Shown: positions 56,558 through 64,000, counted from the first letter of the stretch. The stretch is 64,000 nucleotides of DNA from UBA2279 sp034399355 (GCA_034399355.1 JAXMMT010000009.1:1-64000), one strand, 5' to 3'. The notes: generated by a model not told the origin, from the letters alone. Program-made: numbers and translations.

Positions 56558-57405
56558 TGGGGCGCCTCTCTGATCGGATGCTGCGCGCCGACGTCTTCTC
56601 CGACGGCCGGCTGTTGCGGGTGTCTCCGGAGGCCCGTCTGCTCGCCATTGCCCTTGAGGCTCTTGCCGAGAGCACGGGCATGGTGCGCATGGACGTCGAT
56701 GAGGTCAGGAGCATGTGCGGTTTCTTCTTGGCCGATGCGCAGGGGGCCGTGCCGTCGCGTGAGGACGTGCGGCGGTGGTGCAACGAGCTCCTCGATGCTC
56801 GCTGGGCGATTGAGTTCTCAGCGGGCGGTATGCGGCTGCTTTACATCCAGGGCTTCGGGAAGCGTCAGACGGGACTGAACGTCTGTGTCGGTGCTGAGTC
56901 GGTCAACGGAGGCCCAAAGCCACACCTGCCGATGCCGGCGTGCGTGAGCCTTCATGCCCGCAAGGAGACGGTGAAGGGCACCAACACCATCCAGGTGCGC
57001 AAGTACCTGCCTCGTCACTGCGACCTGGATCACACGAACTGCCCGTGCGAGTGGTACCCGAACGGTTCACCTACCCTTGCCGAAGCATTGCCGAAGGGTG
57101 ATAAGAATCAATCAGAACTAAGTCAATGTGATTTGAACGAATGTGATGCAAAGGAATGTGAGTCAATCGGAGGGGAAGCGGGGGAACCGCCGGCGCGTCT
57201 CGTCGATGCGCTGGATTGTCTGTGCGAGCGCTATCCGGCGCTCAGCAGGTCTGCGCTCTCGCGCAGGCTCTTCGAGCTGTCGGTCCAATACGGAGACCCG
57301 GCGACTGTCGATGCCGTGCAGAGCACTCTGTCGCACGATCCGAAGTCTCCGCTTCGCTATCTGGAGGCCGTGCTCTCAAACCATAAGGCAGCGCCCACCC
57401 CTTGA
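56557..57405 (+). CDS. Probable replication-initiator-type protein of the element
   Basis: A 282 aa protein, tentative. The N-terminal half (1-110; SPEARLLAIALEALAESTG, MRLLYIQGFGKRQ) resembles the winged-helix start of phage replisome-organiser proteins. A Cys/His-rich stretch RHCDLDHTNCPCEW lies near residue 150, and a Ser/Glu-rich linker precedes a helical C-terminus. The TG overlap with the excisionase-like gene indicates one operon. Confidence 0.5.
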   Translation: MGRLSDRMLRADVFSDGRLLRVSPEARLLAIALEALAESTGMVRMDVDEVRSMCGFFLADAQGAVPSREDVRRWCNELLDARWAIEFSAGGMRLLYIQGFGKRQTGLNVCVGAESVNGGPKPHLPMPACVSLHARKETVKGTNTIQVRKYLPRHCDLDHTNCPCEWYPNGSPTLAEALPKGDKNQSELSQCDLNECDAKECESIGGEAGEPPARLVDALDCLCERYPALSRSALSRRLFELSVQYGDPATVDAVQSTLSHDPKSPLRYLEAVLSNHKAAPTP

Positions 57406-57800
57406 TGACTCGCTGAGCACCGGTGCACAGCGGATCCGCAGCCCGATCGAGCCGAAAACGTGCGTTTCCGAGCCGCTCCCTGTGCTTGCGGGCGAGCAAC
57501 TCAGAATTCGCAGAAGGCGTCGCGAGCCGCTCACAGTGGTTAGCGGTGGCTAGGTCGCGTTTGTGCTGCTCACCGGCTTAGCCGGCGATGCGCTCCCTTT
57601 GCGGAGCCGCGTCTTGAGCGGCGACGCTTATCCTGCGTTCTCATTTCAAGGTCTGCGTTCGATCTTCACCGCCCTCGACCGTTAGTTCCGAGCCTTCGAC
57701 CCTTGAAGAGGTCGAAGGCGGTGCGGTTGTCCACGGCGATCTGGGCTGTGGTCAAGCGCACGGAGAGGAGATAGGGGCGGCCGTGTCAGCTAAGCGCGAG
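57406..57800. other. Gene-poor gap with an inverted repeat
   Basis: No credible gene in about 395 bases. It holds a 10-bp inverted repeat, GCCTTCGACC at 57692-57701 with GGTCGAAGGC at 57710-57719, and a shorter CCGGC/GCCGG repeat at 57573-57585. These may be terminators for the upstream operon or origin/transfer-related sites; the sequence alone does not decide. Confidence 0.5.
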
Positions 57801-57852
57801 TTTCACTCATGTGGTATTTTCAGTGCGCAATGAAAATGGCAATGGAGTGAAA
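57801..57852. promoter_or_regulatory. Nested inverted repeats at the AbiE-type promoter
   Basis: TTTCACTC at 57801-57808 pairs with GAGTGAAA at 57845-57852. Nested inside, ATTTTCA at 57816-57822 pairs with TGAAAAT at 57831-57837. All four half-sites share a TTTCA core. AbiEi antitoxins of known systems bind inverted repeats in their own promoter, so this is a likely autoregulatory operator. Confidence 0.65.
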
Positions 57853-58872
57853 ATGGATGCTGAGACACATGCCCTTGAACTTGCTCGCCGGCTGACCCAA
57901 ACGGAGGTCGCCCGCTTCCGTGCAGTGGGCGACACCGTGGATCTCGACGGCGACTATGACTACCACGTCCCGCTACAGGTGGTCGATGCTGGATCGGGAA
58001 GGACCGAGCAAGTTGAGCGGGCGCTCGGCCGTTCGAAGGCTTCGTCGGGCGTGCCCGTGATCGTAGGCCGCCATTTCAGCCAAAAGGCACTCGCAGAATT
58101 GAATGCGGCTGAGGCGAACTACATGGACGATCGCCACATCAGGGTACGGCTGATGACGCCGAGTATTCTCATACGGCTCCAGGACGACGCCGAGCCGCCA
58201 CCCGAGCGGTCTACAACGACTCTCAGCCTGAGCGGCGCCGCAGGTGGCGTTGCACTCGCGCTGCTGGCGGACTCGAAACGGGACTGGAAGGTCACTGACC
58301 TGGCTGCCGAGGGTCGCGCGTCGCTCGGGGCTGCCCAGAACACGGTCGTTGCACTAGAGGCCGCAGGTTTGTTGCAGCGTTCGGGCCGCGGACCCGCGAC
58401 ACGTCGGCGGGTGACGGATCCGGCTGGCCTGCTTGATCTGTACGCGCGTGACGCAGTCGCCGATCGCAAAGTCACCGCGCGGGGTTTTCTTCTCAACAAC
58501 GGTGCAGAAGAAACCATGCGGTCTGTGTCGCAACGCCTGATAGATGAAGGGCACGGCGTTCGCGCATGGTTCACGGGTGTGGCTGCCGCCCAGATCGTGG
58601 CGCCATACGTTACAGCTGTGCGCACGTTCGAGGCGTGGGTGACCACTCCACATCGTGTCGACGTGATCTTGAGCGCGATGGGGGCGATGCCCGCCGACGA
58701 CGGTGCGAACCTTGTCGTAATGCGGGGCCACAAGGGCGTTCTCGTCGGATCCGAGTACGACCGAGGTGTTCACAGGGTGTCCCTGTTCAGGATCTACGCC
58801 GATGCTCTTGCGGATCCGGCCCGCGGCGAGGAACAGGCGGAGCACCTCCGCGAAACTTCCATCCGCTTCTGA
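57853..58872 (+). CDS. AbiEi-type antitoxin of a type IV toxin-antitoxin pair
   Basis: A 339 aa protein with a winged-helix domain in the middle (about 105-185, LALLADSKRDWKVTDLAAEG) and a larger C-terminal domain typical of AbiEi-like antitoxins. ATG at 57853 is chosen because GGAG lies just upstream and the operator precedes it; an upstream GTG at 57811 would put the operator inside the gene. The nucleotidyltransferase toxin follows after ten bases. AbiEi normally represses its operon and counteracts the toxin without direct binding. Confidence 0.7.
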   Translation: MDAETHALELARRLTQTEVARFRAVGDTVDLDGDYDYHVPLQVVDAGSGRTEQVERALGRSKASSGVPVIVGRHFSQKALAELNAAEANYMDDRHIRVRLMTPSILIRLQDDAEPPPERSTTTLSLSGAAGGVALALLADSKRDWKVTDLAAEGRASLGAAQNTVVALEAAGLLQRSGRGPATRRRVTDPAGLLDLYARDAVADRKVTARGFLLNNGAEETMRSVSQRLIDEGHGVRAWFTGVAAAQIVAPYVTAVRTFEAWVTTPHRVDVILSAMGAMPADDGANLVVMRGHKGVLVGSEYDRGVHRVSLFRIYADALADPARGEEQAEHLRETSIRF

Positions 58873-58882
58873 AGGGGATTGC

Positions 58883-59743
58883 ATGGTCGAGCAGTACAAC
58901 AATGAGGCAACTAAGCGCTGCGAGAGGGTTCTCGGCACGCTGATGCGCGGAATCGGGCAGCCATGGAGAGACAAGGTCTGCCTTGTAGGCGGACTCGTCC
59001 CGCTGTACCTCGTGCAAGGTGACGGGTATGCCCAGCCAGCGCATGTTGGCTCGACGGATGTCGACGTTGCTCTCCGGCTTGCAGTTGAGGCGGAGGACCT
59101 CGGCGCATACGCGACGCTTGAGAGAAATCTGAAGAGGAACGGCTTCTCGAGGGTAGATGGAAGCTCATGGCGATGGTCCGCCACCGTTGACGGTGATGTC
59201 GTCGTTCTGGAACTTCTCGGTGACAGGGAGAACGTTGAGCCCGGAACCGTGTTTCGACCCAAGGTCACGCCACCTGCCGGTGCGGGTGGAGTCGGTTTGC
59301 TGTGCGTGAGGGGTCTTGAGCTTGCGTTCAGGGACTCCATCACGATTACGCGCGACCTTCAGTTGCTCGATGGCGCCTACTCTGAAGTGGATTTCCAAGT
59401 CGCGAATCTGGCGCCGTTTGTGGCGCTGAAGGCGGATGCCTACTTGGACCGGCGTAAGCCGAAGGACGCTTACGACCTGGTCTATGTGCTGCGGTGGTGG
59501 AAGGGCGGGCCTGAGGCTGCTGCTGCTGCCGTCGCCGCGAGCCCGGTTGCGAGCGACGCCTTCCTTGCCTCGGCAGTCTCACGAGTGGCGGGGGACTTCT
59601 CGGAAGCGAATCGGGTCGGGGCCGTCGACTACGCAAGCCTCGCAGCGCCAAGTGGCACCGCCGCAGAGATGGCTCAGGCGCGCAACGAAGCGGTGCTTGT
59701 CATTCAGCAGTTCGTAGGGAAGCTGAGTCTGCCGGCCACCTAG
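58883..59743 (+). CDS. AbiEii-type nucleotidyltransferase toxin
   Basis: A 286 aa nucleotidyltransferase. Visible motifs: VGGLVPLYL with GSTDVDVAL (the GG...DxD core near residues 33-64), a third acidic stretch DGDVVVLELLG, and VALKADAYLDRRKPKDAYDL with the Lys/Asp residues of the AbiEii motif IV region. Known AbiEii/MenT toxins add nucleotides to tRNA 3' ends. ATG 58883 has AAGGGG five bases upstream. Paired with the upstream winged-helix gene, as in AbiE systems. Confidence 0.75.
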   Translation: MVEQYNNEATKRCERVLGTLMRGIGQPWRDKVCLVGGLVPLYLVQGDGYAQPAHVGSTDVDVALRLAVEAEDLGAYATLERNLKRNGFSRVDGSSWRWSATVDGDVVVLELLGDRENVEPGTVFRPKVTPPAGAGGVGLLCVRGLELAFRDSITITRDLQLLDGAYSEVDFQVANLAPFVALKADAYLDRRKPKDAYDLVYVLRWWKGGPEAAAAAVAASPVASDAFLASAVSRVAGDFSEANRVGAVDYASLAAPSGTAAEMAQARNEAVLVIQQFVGKLSLPAT

Positions 59744-59855
59744 GTGATCGCGCACTCAGCCACGCGCTCCATCGAGGGGGCTGTTGTATCCTTGATGGCG
59801 GGCTCGGACAGGTTTCTGCGATGGGCCTGACGTTTGGCGTTCAAGGGGGAGTCAT

Positions 59856-59939
59856 GTGGCCTGCTTCGTACTAGTCGCGATCGTGATCATCGTGATCGCG
59901 GTTAGTATTTCTAGTTTCAAGTTTGAAGTGCAACGCTAG
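59856..59939 (+). CDS. Candidate 27-residue hydrophobic peptide
   Basis: GTG at 59856 preceded by AAGGGGGAG at 59843-59851 opens a 27-codon frame: a hydrophobic stretch FVLVAIVIIVIAVSIS followed by SSFKFEVQR and TAG. This composition matches small single-span membrane peptides, including type I toxins, but short frames arise by chance. The strong ribosome-binding site and the reuse of its 3' end in repeat copy 2 argue for function. Confidence 0.35.
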   Translation: MACFVLVAIVIIVIAVSISSFKFEVQR

Positions 59940-59993
59940 GATGTTCGAAAAGCATCCACTATAGCCACCAGTATCTGGCAGGGCCTCGGCGAC
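59910..59993 (+). repeat. Dispersed island repeat, copy 1
   Basis: The 5' half (59910-59966) matches copy 2 at 62561-62617 with three mismatches in 57. The 3' half (59943-59993) matches copy 3 at 61638-61689 with a few mismatches and one one-base gap. Shared core: GTTCGAAA then TCCACTAT. Confidence 0.9.
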
Positions 59994-60134
59994 ATCGCCC
60001 GGGCCTCATTTGCCCGTAATGTTGACTCCGAGATTGCCCAGCCTCGTGTCATAGTCGTTCACCTGCTGTCTCTGCCTGCTGATAGACTCTGTAGAGATCG
60101 CTAGTGTCGAGGACTCGCCATTAGGGAGGTCGTC

Positions 60135-60653
60135 GTGCTGACTTGGTTCAGGTCGTTTCTGGAAGACGACTCGGGCATCTTCATCCCAATCTCATGGATG
60201 ATCGGACTGTCGCTGGTGGCGCTCGTTGTCGGCTTCTTCATCGGGCTGTTCTCTGGTGACTGGAGCATCGCCCTTCTTGGTTTGATGGGGTTGGGTTGGG
60301 CTGCGGCCTGGTGGGTCTTCTGGTACATCGTTGCCCTTATCAGGAATTGGTGGAATGACCGCCAACACGTAAGCTCCTCTGGGCCTCAGCGTCCCAATCC
60401 CCGGCCACTGATTCCGCCTGCTGCTCAGGCAGCGCCGCATCTGAATCCGACTAGCAGTCCAGATGAACTGGGAGCCAGAGCGGCGCAGCTTGGGGTGAAG
60501 TACGCGAACGAGCTCGCAGAGTTCGGAGATGAGGGGCTGGGAGTCATTCGCAGACAGCTGGAGACGGACTTTGGGCCAGATCGCGTTGATGCATCCTGGT
60601 CGCGTTTGGCGGGGATCGTGATGTCGGCGGCGCAGAATATAGCGAGGCGATGA
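60135..60653 (+). CDS. Two-helix membrane protein of the island, upstream of the J-domain gene
   Basis: Not recognised. The 172 aa product has an N-terminal hydrophobic region with two segments (about 16-42 and 45-72, SLVALVVGFFIGLFSG and GWAAAWWVFWYIVALI). A Pro-rich linker (80-110) and a cytoplasmic helical C-terminus with DELGARAAQLGVKYANEL complete it. GTG at 60135 follows AGGGAGG. Its stop overlaps the J-domain gene start (ATGA), so the two are a translationally coupled pair. Confidence 0.6.
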   Translation: MLTWFRSFLEDDSGIFIPISWMIGLSLVALVVGFFIGLFSGDWSIALLGLMGLGWAAAWWVFWYIVALIRNWWNDRQHVSSSGPQRPNPRPLIPPAAQAAPHLNPTSSPDELGARAAQLGVKYANELAEFGDEGLGVIRRQLETDFGPDRVDASWSRLAGIVMSAAQNIARR

Positions 60654-61546
60654 TGAATAGCGCAGACCGTGATTTCGCAATCCTAAAGGCGTCGAAGGTG
60701 CTGGGCCTAACTGCCGGTGCCACACTTGATGACGCGAAGAAGGCGTACCGACGCCTTTGCAAAGTCTGGCACCCAGACAGGTTTACGGATGATCCCGACT
60801 TGCAGAAGGACGCGACTGCCAAGCTGGCGGAGATTAACAGCGCATACGCGACGTTCTGCAAGCTCATCGCTGAGTATGAAGAACAGGAGTGCCGTGAGGA
60901 GGAGGCCAAGAAGAGGACGGAAGCGCAGGCCGTTGCACGGGCTCAGGAGGAGGAGCGTGTCCGAAAAGCCAGGGAAACGGCAAGAGCACAGGCTCAGGAG
61001 GACAACGCCCGCAGGGATATTGAGCGCGAGATCCACGACGCTGCAGAGGCAAAGGCACAGCAGCGCTCGAGGAAGGACATGAGGCAGTTGATTCCCGCTG
61101 CGGTCATTGCTGCCTTGGTCGTATTCGCAATTGGCTGGAGCGCTGGCGCCGACCAGTTCGGCGAGTCCGATACGAGTGTCCCGTCGGCCAGTCAGGTGAG
61201 TTCTGGGGTCTCGGATGGGTACACGGCAACCGATCTTGACAGAGTACGCAGTGAGGGATATTCATCGGGTTACGAAGCCGGAAAGACCGCTGCCGCGCGC
61301 AACGGTACCTACTTGGGCGTGCGCAAGGACTACTCGGATCCGCCGGTCTTCTCTGAGAACGATGCCGGTCATTGGTACGTGATCTCATTAATCGCGAACC
61401 CGAATAGTGCGGAAGCAGGATACGCTCCCTATGTCATCGATGCGTGGTTCTCGTATGACCAGAACAATACTCCGAAGCCGGTGGACAGCAGCGATATGGA
61501 TGGCTTCGCGCCGTGGACGTACACCTCAAGGGAGAAGTCGTGGTAG
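60650..61546 (+). CDS. J-domain (DnaJ-like) membrane protein of the island
   Basis: A 298 aa protein. The J-domain occupies residues 10-70, with VLGLTAGATLDDAKKAYRRL and the essential HPD motif in VWHPDRF (His near 41). An Ala/Glu/Arg-rich coiled coil follows (about 75-140), then one membrane segment (about 147-167, LIPAAVIAALVVFAIGW) and an outside domain of about 130 residues not recognised. Coupled to the preceding membrane gene. The J-domain should recruit an Hsp70. A role in defence is inferred from location only. Confidence 0.7.
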   Translation: MMNSADRDFAILKASKVLGLTAGATLDDAKKAYRRLCKVWHPDRFTDDPDLQKDATAKLAEINSAYATFCKLIAEYEEQECREEEAKKRTEAQAVARAQEEERVRKARETARAQAQEDNARRDIEREIHDAAEAKAQQRSRKDMRQLIPAAVIAALVVFAIGWSAGADQFGESDTSVPSASQVSSGVSDGYTATDLDRVRSEGYSSGYEAGKTAAARNGTYLGVRKDYSDPPVFSENDAGHWYVISLIANPNSAEAGYAPYVIDAWFSYDQNNTPKPVDSSDMDGFAPWTYTSREKSW

Positions 61547-61637
61547 CGAATCACGATACGCAGAGGTGACAGCAGCCCCCAGATTGTGTGCCTGAACTGA
61601 GCATCTTCCGGGACGGACCCCGTATCAGAGGCAGGCC

Positions 61638-61689
61638 GTTCGAAACGCCTCCACTATCGCCCACCAGTATCTGACAGAGCCTCGGCGAC
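61638..61689 (+). repeat. Dispersed island repeat, copy 3
   Basis: Corresponds to 59943-59993 of copy 1 (GTTCGAAACG...TCGGCGAC), lacking the peptide-coding half. It lies between the J-domain gene and the AbiV-like gene. Confidence 0.85.
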
Positions 61690-61805
61690 AGTGCCGGAAC
61701 CCTTCGCGTATGCTGTTATGCAGACTGCAGAATCGTTGTTAGGCACAACGCCACCGCTGAGCGAGGGCAGCCACTAGCTGAATCTCATCGAACGGGGGTC
61801 CTGCC

Positions 61806-62504
61806 ATGGGGGAACGTCAGCCATACCGCGGATGGCTCTCCGCGGAGCAAATCGCTGAGGGCAAGAACGCGTGCTCCCGAAATGCAAGAAGGCTTTACGA
61901 CGATGCATCGATGCTCTATGAGCAGAACCGATTTGCCAGTGCAGCCGCACTTGCGATTCTCGCGATTGAGGAGACGTACAAATTGACCCTCCTCGATCAG
62001 CTCACCCTCTGCTCCACCGATGAGCAAACGAGCAAGTGTTGGAAGGAGTTCAGCAGCCACGCCGCCAAGGGTCGCCCTTGGGATTTCGCTGCGTCATTGC
62101 CAGGAGAGCTTGAAGAAGACGAGCTGCCCTCTGCCGAGTACTTCTGGAGCGCGGAGATCGGTTGCAGCGCCTCGACAGATGCCAACCGCATGAAGCAAGC
62201 AGCAATCTACGTTGACTGCGTGGGCGAGGGAAATTGGGTCGAGCCTGCGGATGAGTTCCGGGAGCAGACGGCACATGAGGTCCTAGATTTCGCCTGCTCA
62301 TGCTCCAGTCGGGCGGACTTCTCTGTCCGGGAGATCGAGCTGATGCGAGAACACCTGAAGCCTCTGGTCACGCGGGGCACGGTGCCCAGCGGCGTTGTCT
62401 CTGCAATTCGTTCCTATCTAGATGCTGCCAGTGAGGAGAAGGTGCTCCCACCCGCCGCTGCTGAGCGCTGGGCCAGAGTCTTGGCGATGCTGGAGGCGGA
62501 CTAG
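61806..62504 (+). CDS. AbiV-family abortive infection protein
   Basis: A 232 aa protein whose N-terminal segment ACSRNARRLYDDASML and FASAAALAILAIEETYK matches the AbiV pattern (family motif: Asn-Ala-x-x-Leu, then an Ala/Leu-rich helix ending Glu-Glu-x-x-Lys). AbiV from lactococci blocks phage late protein synthesis. The rest is helical and poorly conserved. ATG at 61806 is preceded by CGGGGGTCC. A gap of 259 bases upstream holds repeat copy 3. Confidence 0.7.
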   Translation: MGERQPYRGWLSAEQIAEGKNACSRNARRLYDDASMLYEQNRFASAAALAILAIEETYKLTLLDQLTLCSTDEQTSKCWKEFSSHAAKGRPWDFAASLPGELEEDELPSAEYFWSAEIGCSASTDANRMKQAAIYVDCVGEGNWVEPADEFREQTAHEVLDFACSCSSRADFSVREIELMREHLKPLVTRGTVPSGVVSAIRSYLDAASEEKVLPPAAAERWARVLAMLEAD

Positions 62505-62560
62505 TCCACTTGCTGAACCCGTCACCGTGCTCGGTACGGGTGGCACGCTTCATGCGTGTG

Positions 62561-62617
62561 TCTAGTTTCAAGTTTGAAGTGCAACGCTAGGATGTTCGAA
62601 AAGTGTCCACTATCGCC
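62561..62617 (+). repeat. Dispersed island repeat, copy 2
   Basis: Matches 59910-59966 with three mismatches. It begins with the codons for SSFKFEVQR and a stop, i.e. the 3' end of the candidate peptide gene, but the upstream hydrophobic part and ribosome-binding site are missing. Confidence 0.9.
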
Positions 62618-62666
62618 CCTCATGCGACACTGCGTCTTCGACCCCTCATGCGACACTGCGTCTTCG
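62616..62666 (+). repeat. Short tandem duplication
   Basis: CCCCTCATGCGACACTGCG plus TCTTCG (25 bases) occurs at 62616-62640 and exactly again at 62642-62666. Confidence 0.9.
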
Positions 62667-62762
62667 GCGTGGGCAGATCATGCGTGAACCCGGGCTGTGG
62701 CGTCTGTCAGAAGCCTGGCGTAATCTTGACTTACGTTTCCAGTCACGACCGGGGGGTTTTCA

Positions 62763-64000
62763 TTGAGCGAGCTCAGTGAAATACGCGTGGTCCACACGGC
62801 GAAGGGGTTGCTGAGGTACGAGTTTGAGGTTGCGCATTATGAACTGCACAAGTACCAACTTGTGCGCGACGCTGATCGGGGCGCCGCCACATCGCGAGCC
62901 CGCGCGAAAGCGGCTGAGTGGGATGAAGCGTGGGAGAAGAGGGTCGTGGCGGAGCAGCGTAGGCTTGACCGTGAGGCGACCGCACAGGACACTGCCGACC
63001 TCAAAGAACTCGCGGCCGAGCATACCAGGGAGGCTCAGGAGGCGCTGCACGACCTGAGCACGCTTCTACCCCGTGCACTTGGGACGAATCCCAGAGTCAA
63101 CTGGGAGAGCCTCAAGGGCCATGACCCCTATCCTGTGCCCAAGCCCGTGCGACCGCTGCCGCCATCGCCACCCGCAAAACATCCCTACCCTCGGGAGCCT
63201 CAGGCAACCGACCCCGAGTTCAAGTCGAAATACGGTGTCTTGGATCATCTCATAGCCAGTCGCTATCAAGCGCGTGTTGCCGAGGCGTATGAGGCGTTCA
63301 CAGGGGCCCATGAGGCCTGGACGGGCCAAGTGGATGTTATTGAACGGCAACACACCGTGGACGTGACGCAGCACGGTCAGATGCTGCGTGAGCAGGAGGA
63401 GTTGTATGCAGCCGCTCTGGATCAATGGAATATTGACGAAGCGGCCTATCTGGAACAGCAGCGGCAGTTGCACCTGGTCGTGGACCGCCGCCGTGAGAAG
63501 TACGAGAGCGGTGATCCTGACGCGCTGACGGACTACTGTGAGATGGTGCTTGACCGATCCGACTATCCTGACTGTTTCCCTCAGGATTTTGAGATCGAGT
63601 ACAGCTCGGCGGGCAAGACACTGATTGTTGACTACCAACTGCCTGCGCCGACGGACTTGCCCTCAGTAGTTGAGACGAGATACATCGTGGCGCGGAACGA
63701 ACTCGTCGAGAAGGCCATGCCGCAGCGTACACGCAATCAGCTATATGACTCGGTCCTCTACCAAGTGGCTCTGCGCACGCTGTACGAACTCTTTGAAGCC
63801 GACGGGATCGAGGCTTTGTCCCTGGTGACCTTCAATGGTTGGGTCAAGTCTGTGGACCAAGCGACGGGGCGCCCTTCGGAGTCGTGCGTTTTGTCGATCC
63901 AAGTGGCTCGCGACGAGTTCGCTTCTCTCAGACTCGGGGATGTTGACCCAAAGGCGTGCTTCAAGAAGCTGAAGGGTGTCAGTGCTGCGAAGCTGTACGG
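62763..64000 (+). CDS. Probable Mrr-type restriction endonuclease, N-terminal part (cut by window end)
   Basis: At least 412 codons, continuing past the window. The visible part is a coiled-coil-rich N-terminus (about 1-100), a Pro-rich linker (about 115-145), further coiled coil (about 165-255) and a folded domain from about 257. That domain carries DYCEMVLDRSDYP, FEIEYSSAGKTLIVDYQLP, TLYELFEADGIEAL and KACFKKLKGVSAAKLYG. From memory these motifs accompany a C-terminal Mrr-type nuclease domain, which is not in view. TTG at 62763 is preceded by GGGGGG at 62751-62756; no ATG is better placed. Confidence 0.65.
   Translation, partial: MSELSEIRVVHTAKGLLRYEFEVAHYELHKYQLVRDADRGAATSRARAKAAEWDEAWEKRVVAEQRRLDREATAQDTADLKELAAEHTREAQEALHDLSTLLPRALGTNPRVNWESLKGHDPYPVPKPVRPLPPSPPAKHPYPREPQATDPEFKSKYGVLDHLIASRYQARVAEAYEAFTGAHEAWTGQVDVIERQHTVDVTQHGQMLREQEELYAAALDQWNIDEAAYLEQQRQLHLVVDRRREKYESGDPDALTDYCEMVLDRSDYPDCFPQDFEIEYSSAGKTLIVDYQLPAPTDLPSVVETRYIVARNELVEKAMPQRTRNQLYDSVLYQVALRTLYELFEADGIEALSLVTFNGWVKSVDQATGRPSESCVLSIQVARDEFASLRLGDVDPKACFKKLKGVSAAKLY

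Larger units (their letters stand above)
59744..60134. other. Gap holding a candidate small peptide and repeat copy 1
   Basis: About 390 bases without a conventional gene. It contains a 27-codon hydrophobic open frame at 59856-59939 and the first copy of a dispersed repeat (59910-59993). The remaining 140 bases before the next start show nothing clear. Confidence 0.6.

Noticed and set aside
57406..57553. Extension of a coding frame into the gap after the replication-type gene
   Set aside because: The frame is a shifted one that overlaps the real gene, is Arg/Ser-rich and has no start signal.
61738..61744. GTTAGGC, resembling an integron attC core, between repeat copy 3 and the AbiV-like gene
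   Set aside because: No matching RYYYAAC partner at a suitable distance and no integron integrase; the other repeat copies lack it.

Overview
The window is high-GC, densely packed bacterial chromosome. It looks like an anaerobic member of the Actinomycetota, and my best guess is a Coriobacteriia-type lineage (inference). Evidence: a dcw cluster running ftsW-murG-murC-murB-ftsQ-ftsZ with no ftsA; the actinobacterial order yggS-sepF-proC-yggT-divIVA; the actinobacterial integration host factor (mihF) upstream of gmk and rpoZ; and an ileS T-box. Anaerobic traits are the PyrK/PyrD class 1B dihydroorotate dehydrogenase, a reverse rubrerythrin and a 2-oxoacid:ferredoxin oxidoreductase.

Layout. 1-7111: the end of murD, then peptidoglycan precursor and division genes, closing with ftsZ. 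7288-12893: a small PLDc_N membrane protein, pgeF, and the phosphate uptake operon pstSCAB-phoU. 12898-17068: yggS, sepF, proC, yggT, divIVA (with a long Pro-Glu repeat), a DUF167 protein and an unknown membrane protein with a duplicated N-terminus. 17052-22261: T-box-controlled ileS, a DksA/TraR-type protein, lspA and an rluD-type gene. 22358-27049: a large soluble sensor kinase and an OmpR-type two-component pair. 27042-38892: a PyrR-attenuated pyrimidine operon, pyrR-B-C-carA-carB-pyrK-D-(unknown)-F-E, which encodes the whole UMP pathway. 38896-41465: mihF-gmk-rpoZ and thiI.

41520-53706 is mixed: an RHH/PIN toxin-antitoxin pair, a QTMAN-like glycosyltransferase, a PLDc_N/ABC export cassette, rubrerythrin and a DJ-1/PfpI protein, a transglutaminase-like lipoprotein, a fucose/arabinose-isomerase-like protein, a two-subunit 2-oxoacid:ferredoxin oxidoreductase, coaBC and a DUF190 protein.

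From 53846 to the window end lies an integrated element at the 3' end of tRNA-Pro(GGG). It starts with a tyrosine integrase pointing at the tRNA, coupled to a CGNR-type zinc-finger gene. Divergent XRE and excisionase-like regulators and a replication-type gene follow. The cargo looks like a defence island: an AbiEi/AbiEii-type pair with nested inverted repeats at its promoter, a membrane protein paired with a J-domain membrane protein, an AbiV-like protein and the N-terminal part of a probable Mrr-type restriction endonuclease. A dispersed intergenic repeat (three copies) sits between these cargo genes, and one copy includes the 3' end of a possible 27-residue hydrophobic peptide gene. The two-gene J-domain module and the repeat/small-peptide arrangement are the parts most likely to be undescribed. 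The far end of the element is outside the window.
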